Shown piece after piece: positions 14,300-20,892 of a DNA stretch of 20,892 nucleotides; the first letter of the stretch is position 1; every line of letters begins with the position of its first letter. Position numbers and translations under genes: made by a program. Origin of the DNA: an uncultured Eubacteriales bacterium (lineage in GTDB: Bacteria > Bacillota > Clostridia > Christensenellales > Borkfalkiaceae); NCBI GenBank assembly GCA_958405585.1, contig CATYEP010000014.1, forward strand, positions 1-20,892, written 5' to 3'. The notes below the pieces were generated by a model, which made no database searches, was not told the DNA's origin, and saw only the letters and a list, made by a program, of their open reading frames with translations.

Positions 14300-14920
14300 G
14301 TGAAAGTATTATTGATTAACGGAAGTCCCAATGAAAAAGGATGTACTTATACTGCACTTTTGGAGGTGGGCAAAGCATTACAAAAGCACGGAATAGATAC
14401 CGAAATATTATATTTAGGCAAAAAGCCGATAGCCGGTTGCATCGCTTGTGGCAAATGCTATCAGACAGGCAAGTGCGTCTTTAACGATGCGGTAAACGTA
14501 CTCTCGGCAAAGATAGATGAATATGACGGCATTATTGTAGGTTCACCCGTTTACTATGCAGGTCCGTCGGGACAACTGACTGCTTTCTTAGACAGGCTGT
14601 TCTATCCCAACGAATCAAGATTGGCAGGCAAGCTTGCAGCCGCGGTAGTATCCTGCCGAAGGGGTGGAGCGAGTGCCGCTTTCGACAGATTGAATAAATA
14701 TTTTCTCATATCGAATATGCACGTCGTCGGTTCGCAGTACTGGAACCAGGTTCACGGGTTTACGCCCGATGATGTACGTAAGGATAAAGAGGGATTACAG
14801 ACCATGCGAACGCTTGGCGAGAACATGGCATGGCTTTTAAAATGTATAGATGCGGGCAAAAAGTGCGGCGTGGCATTCCCTGAGTACGAACCCCGTATGC
14901 GCACGCATTTCATAAATTAA
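14300..14920 (+). CDS. Flavodoxin-like NAD(P)H/FMN reductase family protein
   Basis: A GTG start with GGAGG ahead gives 206 residues. LLINGSPNEKGCTY is the FMN phosphate loop and IIVGSPVYYAGPSGQLTAFLDRLF is the second flavin loop of the NADPH-dependent FMN reductase family. Cys47, Cys50, Cys53 and Cys59 (GCIACGKCYQTGKC) resemble the cluster motif of iron-sulphur flavoproteins. It is the first gene of a three-gene operon opposite an HxlR regulator, so reduction of quinones or other electrophiles is likely; the substrate is unknown. Confidence 0.88.
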   Translation: MKVLLINGSPNEKGCTYTALLEVGKALQKHGIDTEILYLGKKPIAGCIACGKCYQTGKCVFNDAVNVLSAKIDEYDGIIVGSPVYYAGPSGQLTAFLDRLFYPNESRLAGKLAAAVVSCRRGGASAAFDRLNKYFLISNMHVVGSQYWNQVHGFTPDDVRKDKEGLQTMRTLGENMAWLLKCIDAGKKCGVAFPEYEPRMRTHFIN

Positions 14921-14949
14921 AATTTAATAAATTAAAAAGGAGATATTTT

Positions 14950-15333
14950 ATGAGATCTGAAATCAAAGAGTACGAAGCCGTTGAAGCAGCGGCAATGAAT
15001 TTTGTCAAAAGTGTTGCCGAAGGCGACAGCACCTATGCAAAACAGCTTTTTATTGACGAAGCGGTGTTGTTCGGTTATCTTGACGGAAAGCTCGAACACG
15101 GCTCAATTGAGCAGTTTTACAACAACGTAGATACCGTCGGCGGTGACAAAAATTTCAAAGCACGCATAGACGTAATTGCACTGGAAGAAACGCTTGCCGT
15201 CGTACGTGTGCTCGAAGAAAATTGGGGTAACCGCATTGACTTTACCGATTATCTTTTGCTATTGAAGATGAACGGAGAATGGAAATGCGTTGCAAAGGCA
15301 TACAATCAGAATTCCGACACAATTAAAAAATGA
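14950..15333 (+). CDS. NTF2-like/SnoaL-fold small protein
   Basis: This 127-residue protein follows AAAAGGAG and a 29-nt gap. Its layout is that of the NTF2-like cone fold: an N-terminal helix with AAAMNFVKSVAEGD, a central FGYLDGKLEHGSIEQFY segment, and strands VIALEETLAVVRVLEENW and DYLLLLKMNGEWKCVAKAY. Members range from small-molecule enzymes to plain binding proteins, so function stays open. It is sandwiched between two flavodoxin-like reductases and is presumably part of the same detoxification task. Confidence 0.8.
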   Translation: MRSEIKEYEAVEAAAMNFVKSVAEGDSTYAKQLFIDEAVLFGYLDGKLEHGSIEQFYNNVDTVGGDKNFKARIDVIALEETLAVVRVLEENWGNRIDFTDYLLLLKMNGEWKCVAKAYNQNSDTIKK

Positions 15334-15344
15334 GGAGCATTACC

Positions 15345-15890
15345 ATGAGCAAGAAAATTGTAGTTATAACGGGCAGTCCCAGAAAAAACGGCAACAGTTT
15401 TGCCATGACCGAAGCCTTTATCAAAGCGGCACAGACAAAGGGGCATACTGTAACGAGATTTGACGCGGCATTTAAAAAGATAGGCGGCTGTCATGCCTGC
15501 GAAACGTGCTATAAGACGGGTAAAGCGTGCAGCTTCGATGATGACTTCAACGAACTTGCGCCCTCAATTCTCGAAGCCGACGCCGTAGTGTTTTCCACTC
15601 CCGTCTACTGGTATTCCTTCCCCGCTCAGATTAAAGCCGTAATTGACAAACTGTACTCACTGTGCGTAGGCGGTAAGGACGTTGCAGGCAAAGAATGCGC
15701 ACTCATTACCTGTTGTGAAGAGGACGACGTGTCGGTCATGGATGGCGTGCGCGTTCCGTATGAGCGCACAATTGCGCTTCTTAAATGGAAATCAGTCGGC
15801 GAAGTTCTTATCCCTGGCGTATTAAATGTTGGAGATATATATAAGACGGATGGATGTAAAAAGGCTGAAAAACTTGCCGAAATGTTTTGA
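15345..15890 (+). CDS. Flavodoxin-like NAD(P)H/FMN reductase family protein (second copy)
   Basis: The ATG at 15345 with GAGGAG upstream gives 181 residues; the ATG at 15330 is the overlapping stop/start of the previous gene. VVITGSPRKNGNSF binds the FMN phosphate and VVFSTPVYWYSFPAQIKAVIDKLY is the second flavin loop. Cys49, Cys52, Cys55 and Cys62 (GCHACETCYKTGKAC) mirror those of the first gene. It is a distant paralogue rather than a recent duplicate. A partner or parallel reductase under HxlR control is inferred. Confidence 0.9.
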   Translation: MSKKIVVITGSPRKNGNSFAMTEAFIKAAQTKGHTVTRFDAAFKKIGGCHACETCYKTGKACSFDDDFNELAPSILEADAVVFSTPVYWYSFPAQIKAVIDKLYSLCVGGKDVAGKECALITCCEEDDVSVMDGVRVPYERTIALLKWKSVGEVLIPGVLNVGDIYKTDGCKKAEKLAEMF

Positions 15891-15963
15891 TAAGTTTACA
15901 AGGTAGCCACAGATTACAACTATATAAGAAATATATTTAACTGTGTTTATAGACATTTTATAA

Positions 15964-16004
15964 AAGAAAACTGCGAGGTAAATATTTTACCCCGCAGTTT
16001 TCTT
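15964..16004 (+). terminator. Terminator of the reductase operon
   Basis: A 12-bp arm (15964-15975) pairs with 15993-16004. A 6-bp continuation follows after one mismatch, closing a TAT loop. The 3' arm ends TTTTCTT. A further hairpin, ATAAGCGAA (16059-16067) with TTCGCTTAT (16080-16088), lies downstream. Confidence 0.7.
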
Positions 16005-16098
16005 GATGACTCAAATATTGAAATCTTATAGACCAAGAAACTAAAAGATTTAGTTCTCATAAGCGAAACAGCGTCAGCATTCGCTTATATAAAAAGTA

Positions 16099-16139
16099 AA
16101 TCCGAACCAATCACCCGCTATGAGTAAAAAGTTCGGATT
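16099..16139 (-). terminator. Probable terminator of the tRNA-Arg gene
   Basis: On the minus strand AATCCGAAC (16139-16131) pairs with GTTCGGATT (16107-16099) across a 23-nt loop, and TACTTTTTAT follows. It lies 10 nt past the tRNA CCA end. Confidence 0.55.
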
Positions 16140-16148
16140 ATACCCTTT

Positions 16149-16225
16149 TGGTGCGCCCTAAGGAGCTCGAATCCCTAACCTTTGGTTCCGTAGACCAACG
16201 CTCTATCCAATTGAGCTAAGGGCGC
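16149..16225 (-). tRNA. tRNA-Arg (anticodon ACG), CCA encoded
   Basis: The minus strand folds as a full cloverleaf. GCGCCCT (16225-16219) pairs with AGGGCGC, then comes discriminator A and an encoded CCA (16151-16149). The anticodon stem TTGGT/ACCAA encloses CTACGGA, with anticodon ACG at 16191-16189. The T arm carries TTCGAGC. A34 is expected to be edited to inosine to read CGU, CGC and CGA. Confidence 0.97.
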
Positions 16226-16256
16226 ATGTGCATCGTAACTTTTAACGTACTTATAT

Positions 16257-16284
16257 ATTATACTACTTTTTTAAAGTTTGTCAA
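16257..16284 (-). promoter_or_regulatory. Promoter of tRNA-Arg
   Basis: Perfect TTGACA (16284-16279) and TATAAT (16262-16257) on the minus strand are 16 nt apart, about 30 nt before the tRNA 5' end. Confidence 0.8.
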
Positions 16285-16421
16285 TGATTTTTCAACCATA
16301 GAAAAAAGAATTTCCGACTTTCTTTTTTTTACGGGTTTATGAACACTTGTTTCTGAATTTGTGCATAAAAATTTTTAACTTTTCGGGAATTTTGGCGTTT
16401 AAGAACAAATCAAGTCGATTT

Positions 16422-16770
16422 TGTGGATAAATGTGGATAAAATGTGGATAACTTTTTTGATCTTATTTACTTGACAAACGTAAAAGCGGAATTTTTGTGT
16501 GTTTTTGTGTGGATAACTCATAGTTGTGCACACTTATCCACAAAGTTGTTAACAATGCGATGGTAAAAGATGGAGAATATTCTTTTTCAGACCAATTTTT
16601 TTATGATTGATTTTGTGCAAATATTCTTTTTGAATACAAAAATTGTGTAAATATCTGAAAAGTTTTACACAAAAATGCTGTTTTGGGGGTAAAATAACTT
16701 TAAATTCATGATAAATAATAAAAAGAAAGAAAAAGTTATCCACAATTTCACAATGTGAGAATGTGGGTAA
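16422..16770. other. DnaA-box cluster, candidate replication origin
   Basis: TGTGGATAA occurs at 16422-16430, 16432-16440, 16443-16451 and 16508-16516. Its complement TTATCCACA occurs at 16534-16542 and 16736-16744. A one-mismatch copy, TGTGGGTAA, lies at 16762-16770. The first three are 10 and 11 bp apart, in helical phase. The surrounding 700 bp (16226-16920) has no gene and is very AT-rich, with TTGTGTAAA (16643-16651) facing TTTACACAA (16664-16672) and the palindrome TTGTTAACAA (16546-16555). This is the make-up of a bacterial oriC, but no dnaA, dnaN or rpmH is in the window. A DnaA-titration site is the alternative. Confidence 0.7.
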
Positions 16771-16826
16771 CATTACGGCAGAAACAAATTCGGCTCGGAT
16801 TTTTATAAAAAAAGAAAAAAAATGAT

Positions 16827-16855
16827 TTGTATTTTTGTATTCGGAATGCTATAAT
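16827..16855 (+). promoter_or_regulatory. Promoter of the DUF1858 gene
   Basis: TTGTAT (16827-16832) and a perfect TATAAT (16850-16855) are 17 nt apart. The leader to the ATG at 16921 is about 60 nt. Confidence 0.7.
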
Positions 16856-16920
16856 ATTGAATAAGGATAAAGATAAGGCAAAGTTGCGGGAGCAGCTTAT
16901 GCGAAAAAGGAGAAATTTTT

Positions 16921-17121
16921 ATGGCTAAAATTACAGCGGATACGTTGATCGTGGATTGCCTGAAGCTGAACCCTGATTCGGCGGAGATCCTTATGGGGTA
17001 CGGAATGCATTGTCTCGGCTGCGCGATGGCGCACGGTGAGACCATCGGTGAAGCGGTGAGTGTTCACGGCAAAGACCTGGATGAGCTTTTGGAAAAACTC
17101 AACGAAGGAGTACAGGAGTAA
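16921..17121 (+). CDS. DUF1858 small redox-disulphide domain protein
   Basis: This 66-residue protein follows AAAAAGGAG. It matches the DUF1858/hybrid-cluster-protein-associated disulphide domain: ITADTLIVDCLKLNPDSAEILMGYGMHCLGC and then MAHGETIGEAVSVHGKDLDELL. Cys31-Leu-Gly-Cys34 is the redox or metal pair. The family often occurs as a stand-alone partner of redox enzymes; function is uncertain. It is monocistronic here, with its own promoter and terminator. Confidence 0.9.
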   Translation: MAKITADTLIVDCLKLNPDSAEILMGYGMHCLGCAMAHGETIGEAVSVHGKDLDELLEKLNEGVQE

Positions 17122-17159
17122 TCCGGGCGGCGGATTTTATCAGAAAAGAAAGTCGCTTG

Positions 17160-17188
17160 CAAAGCGCCGCGTTCAATGCGGCGCTTTG
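17160..17188 (+). terminator. Terminator after the DUF1858 gene
   Basis: CAAAGCGCCGC (17160-17170) pairs with GCGGCGCTTTG (17178-17188) around a 7-nt loop; TCTTTAT follows. The stretch 17189-17452 beyond it has no supported gene. It is purine-rich with several GGAGGAG-like sites and only very short frames. Confidence 0.75.
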
Positions 17189-17452
17189 TCTTTATGGCGC
17201 TTTTGATTGAAAAATTCTGCAATCCTGTCGTGGAGGAGAATCAATAATTGCTAAAGCAAACTTCGGCAAACGAACAGGTTTTTAAACCGCGGCGAGGTCA
17301 TGCGGCGAGCGAACGGTTGGCAGTAACGGAGGAGAAGGACAGTACTTATGTCTGCGTTTTATGAGAAACAGAGATTGCATGGATCATAAGGGACAGGCAG
17401 AATGCACGTCCTGAGAAGGGATGGTTCTGCGGTGCGAGGGGAGGAGAAAGAA

Positions 17453-18178
17453 ATGTATACGGAATCGGAATTATTGCAGGCAAGCGGATTGATCGGAAAA
17501 GCGAAGAGGATCGTGTTTTTTGGCGGGGCGGGGGTAAGTACGGAAAGCGGGATACCGGATTTCCGTTCACAGGATGGACTGTACAACCAAAAATATAAAT
17601 ATCCGCCGGAGCAAATTCTTTCGCACTCGTTTTTTATGAGGCACACGGAAGAATTTTACGAATTTTACAGGGACAAAATGTTGTTTCCGGATGCTAAACC
17701 GAATGCCGCGCATTATAAATTGGCGCAATGGGAGAAAGAGGGGAAGCTCTCCGCGGTCATTACGCAGAATATCGACGGGCTGCACCAGAAAGCAGGCAGT
17801 AAAAAGGTTTTGGAATTGCACGGGAGCGTATGGCGCAATACTTGCATGCAGTGCGGAAAAACCTATGCGCTGGAAACAATACTCAATAGTAGAGGTGTTG
17901 TACGGTGTGAATGCGGCGGGATCGTCAAACCGGATGTGGTTTTGTATGAAGAGCCGTTGGATGGCGCCGTGCTGGAAGAGGCGGTGAAAGAGCTGAAACG
18001 CGCGGATCTTTTGCTGATTGGCGGAACGTCGCTGAATGTGTATCCTGCATCCGGGCTTATCGATTATTTTGGCGGAAATAACATCATCGTCATCAACAAG
18101 GGAGAACCCTTGCGCAAACTTTCGGGAGTTCTTTTTCTGGACGGAAAGATCGGCGAAATTTTTTCTCATTTTGAATAA
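17453..18178 (+). CDS. Sir2 family NAD-dependent protein deacylase
   Basis: The ATG at 17453 follows GGGGAGGAG and gives 241 residues; an in-frame ATG at 17402 would add 17 residues that are not family-like. Sirtuin motifs are complete: GAGVSTESGIPDFRS (25-39) for NAD, TQNIDGLH (104-111), catalytic His123 in ELHGS, and zinc ligands Cys131, Cys134, Cys152 and Cys154. GGTSLNVYPA closes the NAD pocket. It removes acyl groups from lysines using NAD. No partner is encoded beside it. Confidence 0.93.
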   Translation: MYTESELLQASGLIGKAKRIVFFGGAGVSTESGIPDFRSQDGLYNQKYKYPPEQILSHSFFMRHTEEFYEFYRDKMLFPDAKPNAAHYKLAQWEKEGKLSAVITQNIDGLHQKAGSKKVLELHGSVWRNTCMQCGKTYALETILNSRGVVRCECGGIVKPDVVLYEEPLDGAVLEEAVKELKRADLLLIGGTSLNVYPASGLIDYFGGNNIIVINKGEPLRKLSGVLFLDGKIGEIFSHFE

Positions 18179-18180
18179 TA

Positions 18181-18229
18181 AAAGCAGCCAAGGCGCGGTA
18201 AAATGTATACCGCGCCTTGGCTGCTTTTT
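18181..18229. terminator. Strong bidirectional terminator between sirtuin and rhamnosidase genes
   Basis: A perfect 20-bp stem (18181-18200 with 18208-18227) encloses a 7-nt loop. TT follows on the plus strand, after an arm ending TTT, and TTATTATT on the minus strand. The remaining gap up to 18344 carries a spaced inverted repeat of ATTTCTGC with GCAGAAAT and nothing else. Confidence 0.85.
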
Positions 18230-18344
18230 AGATAAAATATTTATGTGTCTGCCGCACACGAAATAAAATTTTATATAATTTCTGCGAAAAATATCGTGGA
18301 TTCGATCTGAGAACGTAAAGCAGAAATGATTAGGGGCAGGATGT

Positions 18345-20441
18345 TCAGGAATGCAGGGCGGAGTATGCCTGAACCAGCAGGTAAGCCAAATATCCGGAAA
18401 AACCGTGATTGCAGCTTGCAACGGTCGTCAGGTTTTCCCAAAGTGTGCCGGTGCGTTCCGCCATCGGGAGGTAGTATGTCTTTGCTTCCTGCAGAACGGT
18501 TTCGTATTCTTTTTCGCGCAAAAAGTAATCCATACGAAGAAGCCGCCCTATAAATGCGTTGGAAGGATAGACGTTCGGGTAAACCTTCTGAGGATCGCGG
18601 TTTGAAAATTCAAGCAGAAGTTTTTTATAAAGGGCGGGGAATGCGGCTTTGTCGGCGACGCCTGTCCAGAACGCGTAATACTGACAGGTTTCTGTCGTAT
18701 TGTTTGTCAGAATAAGTTTGTTCTGATCGTCGCGGATCGCCTGATCGACAAAGAATTCACCGTTATAAGATAATTTACGGATCGCATGGATCATTTTATC
18801 GGAGCGGGCGAGCAGATCTTTGTCATCGTACATATGCCCGGCGCACGACAGGGCAAGGGAATACATCATGTTGCTCGGAAAATTCAATCCGTTTGCAAAT
18901 TCATTGGCTTTGCTCCATTCGACGAAGATCCAGCTTTCCAGATTTTCCAAAAGTCCGTATTCGTTTAGGTAGCGATCGAGAAAGCCTATGATCGCATAGA
19001 CTTTTTCTTTGCATTGTCCGACAAAATCGCTGTCGTTCGTGCGGTCAAGATAATCTTTCAGCTCTACAATATACCACATCGCCCAGTTTGGTATGTAAAC
19101 GCCGTCAATGTGATCAGACGGGTAGCACATGGGCAGCATCCCTTTTGCATAGGAAAGATCGGGAGCTAAAAGATACGCCTGCAAAAAGTTTTTTTCCACG
19201 CGGTTGGCACCCGTCAGAAATTTTTCGGCGCGGGAAGTAAAGTAACTGTCGCAGAGCCACCCCGCGCGCTCGCGGGAAGGGCAGTCGGTGAGTACGTCTA
19301 CGGCGTTTTGGCGGAAGGTTGCGCGGGCGGCGTCGATGACTTTTGTCAGGTCGGGATCGTCGCAGGAAAACGAAAAAGAATCATCCGGATTTTCAAGGGT
19401 CGTCATTCCGAAATTTTCAATTTCCGATTCACCGTTCAGCACAACGGCGCGCACAAATCTTGCCGTGTAGGGCGCAAAGGTGATCAGGTCGTATTTTCCT
19501 TTTTCCAGGGAATATTTGACCGCATTGCAGCATTGCAAGCGCGTAATATCGATGAAAAGCCCTTCTCCGTCTTTTAAGGTTGCGATCTCGTCGAACAGAA
19601 GGTAGAGTGTGGTTTTTCTATGTACGGTAACCGAAAAACGGAAAAACCCCGATGTATTTTTCCCAAGATCATAAGAAATATATCTGCCGTCGGTCAGCTT
19701 GCTGCCCGTTTTCTGATCGTCAGGGCGGCAAACGATCTTACCTGCTTCGTCGACGAGTACTTCTTCCAGCTCTTCCAGGGGAAAGCGCATAAAGGCGGGA
19801 GCGCAGCCGATGCCCGTCAGCGAACGGTCGTAAATAACTTTGCGTTCGGGATCGGTAAAGGCATTTCCGGATTCGATCGGAACGCCGCAGACAAAATGAT
19901 AATCCGGCTCGGACAGTCCGCCGTCAGATAACAGTGCATTTCCTTCCGTTTGTTCCGTGCAAACCGCAGGGAAACGGCATGCGTTGCCTTTGAGCAGAGC
20001 TTCCCTGTCTTCGGTGAGTCTGTAGCTTTCCGTGAACGTGCGCTGAAAACTGTACCGCTGTACTTTTTGCAGACGATCGGTCAGTCGATATGCCTTAAAA
20101 TCCGAAGAACGTGCTATGATTTTATCGTCTGAAAGAAGTTCAGCCGCAAAAAAAGGCGGCTCGTTGACGCGGTCGAACGAGTTGATCTGCGCACCGCAGA
20201 CGATGACCGCGGCGCAGACACGGCCGCGCTCGTCGGGCATTAATTTGTAAGTGCGCACATGCGAATAGCGGTGAGCGCTGCGCATGGGGCCGTATGCCGT
20301 AAAGTTTCCGTTGCAGAAAACCTGGTATTCATTGGAGGCCGCCAGTTTCAGCGATAGTTCCTTTTTGCTTTCGGCATTGTATACGAATGCCAGACTGATG
20401 TTCTTTTCGCCGAGCAGTTCTTTGCTCCAGATCTTTTCCAT
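18345..20441 (-). CDS. GH78-like alpha-L-rhamnosidase, intracellular
   Basis: This 698-residue protein has no signal peptide and follows GGGAG. Residues 30-340 are beta-sandwich material (ASNEYQVFCNGNFTAYGP resembles the sugar-binding N-terminal domain; DLGKNTSGFFRFSV is typical just ahead of the catalytic part). Residues 360-690 form an (alpha/alpha)6 barrel with VDVLTDCPSRERAGWLCD (382-398), matching the D-C-P-x-R-x-E-R-x-G-W acid-residue motif of GH78. GTLWEN and ASCNHGFSG come near the end. GH78 enzymes release rhamnose from plant glycosides and pectin fragments. It is shorter than many members, so fewer accessory domains are present; rhamnose specificity is probable but not certain. Confidence 0.85.
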   Translation of the reverse strand: MEKIWSKELLGEKNISLAFVYNAESKKELSLKLAASNEYQVFCNGNFTAYGPMRSAHRYSHVRTYKLMPDERGRVCAAVIVCGAQINSFDRVNEPPFFAAELLSDDKIIARSSDFKAYRLTDRLQKVQRYSFQRTFTESYRLTEDREALLKGNACRFPAVCTEQTEGNALLSDGGLSEPDYHFVCGVPIESGNAFTDPERKVIYDRSLTGIGCAPAFMRFPLEELEEVLVDEAGKIVCRPDDQKTGSKLTDGRYISYDLGKNTSGFFRFSVTVHRKTTLYLLFDEIATLKDGEGLFIDITRLQCCNAVKYSLEKGKYDLITFAPYTARFVRAVVLNGESEIENFGMTTLENPDDSFSFSCDDPDLTKVIDAARATFRQNAVDVLTDCPSRERAGWLCDSYFTSRAEKFLTGANRVEKNFLQAYLLAPDLSYAKGMLPMCYPSDHIDGVYIPNWAMWYIVELKDYLDRTNDSDFVGQCKEKVYAIIGFLDRYLNEYGLLENLESWIFVEWSKANEFANGLNFPSNMMYSLALSCAGHMYDDKDLLARSDKMIHAIRKLSYNGEFFVDQAIRDDQNKLILTNNTTETCQYYAFWTGVADKAAFPALYKKLLLEFSNRDPQKVYPNVYPSNAFIGRLLRMDYFLREKEYETVLQEAKTYYLPMAERTGTLWENLTTVASCNHGFSGYLAYLLVQAYSALHS

Positions 20442-20618
20442 AGAATTCTCCCTTAGATAATAAAGTTTTTGTGTGTCGTCTGAATAAGAATTTGCGTATC
20501 CCGTCGGTTAGGGCATTATTACCGTCCGCCAGATTTTATTTCGGCAATATTTGTAACTGTTTCATGCTGAAAGGCAGACAAACAGTCAAAAAGTATTTGC
20601 AAAATAAAGCCTTACATC

Positions 20619-20647
20619 AGTATAGAACAGTTTTGTTGAAAAGGCAA
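20619..20647 (-). promoter_or_regulatory. Promoter of the rhamnosidase-like gene
   Basis: On the minus strand TTGCCT (20647-20642) and TATACT (20624-20619) are 17 nt apart. The leader to the ATG would be about 170 nt and contains the spaced inverted repeat AACTGTTT (20555-20562) with AAACAGTC (20580-20587). Confidence 0.5.
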
Positions 20648-20685
20648 GTTACTTTCTGAAAAATTTCTTTTTTTATAGTGAAAGG

Positions 20686-20892
20686 TCATGCATCGGTAAG
20701 CAAAGACAGTGCCCATCGGAATGCGGAGGGGAGGGAATAATTTTTTTCGATGTCCTGTTTCGAAGCAAAAACCAGGTCGGTAAAAGGCGTATGCGGGGCG
20801 GCGGGATCTGAAAAGTTCTTCGCCGTTTTTATAGTCAGCTCTTCGCAAAAGACGGGGTACGCTGTCATATGCCATTCCAGATGAGAAAAGAC
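20686..20892 (-). CDS. mutY: A/G-specific adenine glycosylase MutY, C-terminal end (cut by window edge)
   Basis: The frame enters at the right edge and gives 69 residues to a TGA at 20688-20686. It begins VFSHLEWHMTAYPV, the F-(S/T)-H-x-E-W-H-M motif of the MutY C-terminal MutT-like domain, which recognises 8-oxoguanine. It ends YSLPSAFRWALSLL, the usual MutY closing segment. The catalytic and 4Fe-4S domains lie outside the window. MutY removes adenine mispaired with 8-oxoG. Confidence 0.88.
   Translation of the reverse strand, partial: VFSHLEWHMTAYPVFCEELTIKTAKNFSDPAAPHTPFTDLVFASKQDIEKNYSLPSAFRWALSLLTDA

Noticed and set aside
17248..17364. 38-codon TTG-started frame with GGAGGAG upstream
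   Set aside because: No recognisable family, unusual start, no other support; kept only as part of the leader finding.

Overview
The window looks like a chromosomal segment of an anaerobic, low-to-mid GC Bacillota, most likely an uncultured Clostridia-type bacterium. The grounds are strong AGGAGG-type ribosome binding sites, TTGACA/TATAAT promoters, Gram-positive style TTATCCACA DnaA boxes, and a gene set built around corrinoid (B12) methyl transfer. The taxonomic guess is inference only.

Region 1 (1-10897) is a corrinoid-dependent methyltransferase locus. It starts with the 5' part of a URO-D superfamily methyltransferase on the minus strand, a divergent AraC regulator and a second AraC regulator on the minus strand. 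A plus-strand series follows: a URO-D family methyltransferase, a corrinoid (B12-binding) protein, a second URO-D protein with a C-terminal thioredoxin-like domain, a CobW-type GTPase, a broken and partly inverted BioB-like radical SAM gene, a ferredoxin/ASKHA-type reductive activator (RACE family), a DUF2284 cysteine-rich protein, and a PocR-AraC sensor/regulator. From 4806 to 10897 each gene overlaps the next by 1-14 nt, so this is one translationally coupled unit. Together the genes can take a methyl group from an unknown substrate, carry it on cobalamin, pass it to an acceptor, and rescue the cofactor when it is oxidised to Co(II). The substrate cannot be read from the sequence.

Region 2 (11111-13403, minus strand) is a compact arsenic-type operon: ArsR repressor, ArsP/COG0701 permease with a frameshifted N-terminus, small thioredoxin-like protein and thioredoxin-type arsenate reductase. 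A consensus promoter drives it.

Region 3 (13434-15890) holds a small truncated-looking ORF, an HxlR regulator, and a divergent three-gene operon (flavodoxin-like reductase, NTF2-like protein, second flavodoxin-like reductase). The HxlR gene and the operon share one block of interleaved promoters.

Region 4 (15891-16920) is non-coding apart from tRNA-Arg(ACG). It contains six exact DnaA boxes, three of them in helical phase, and is a candidate replication origin without dnaA beside it in this window. A DUF1858 redox protein and a Sir2 deacylase follow. A GH78-like rhamnosidase and the 3' end of mutY lie on the minus strand at the right edge.

The items most worth a second look are the scrambled radical SAM gene, the repeat-like GC hairpin element that has replaced the C-terminus of one methyltransferase, the orphan DnaA-box cluster, the thioredoxin-fused methyltransferase operon, and the frameshifted permease.
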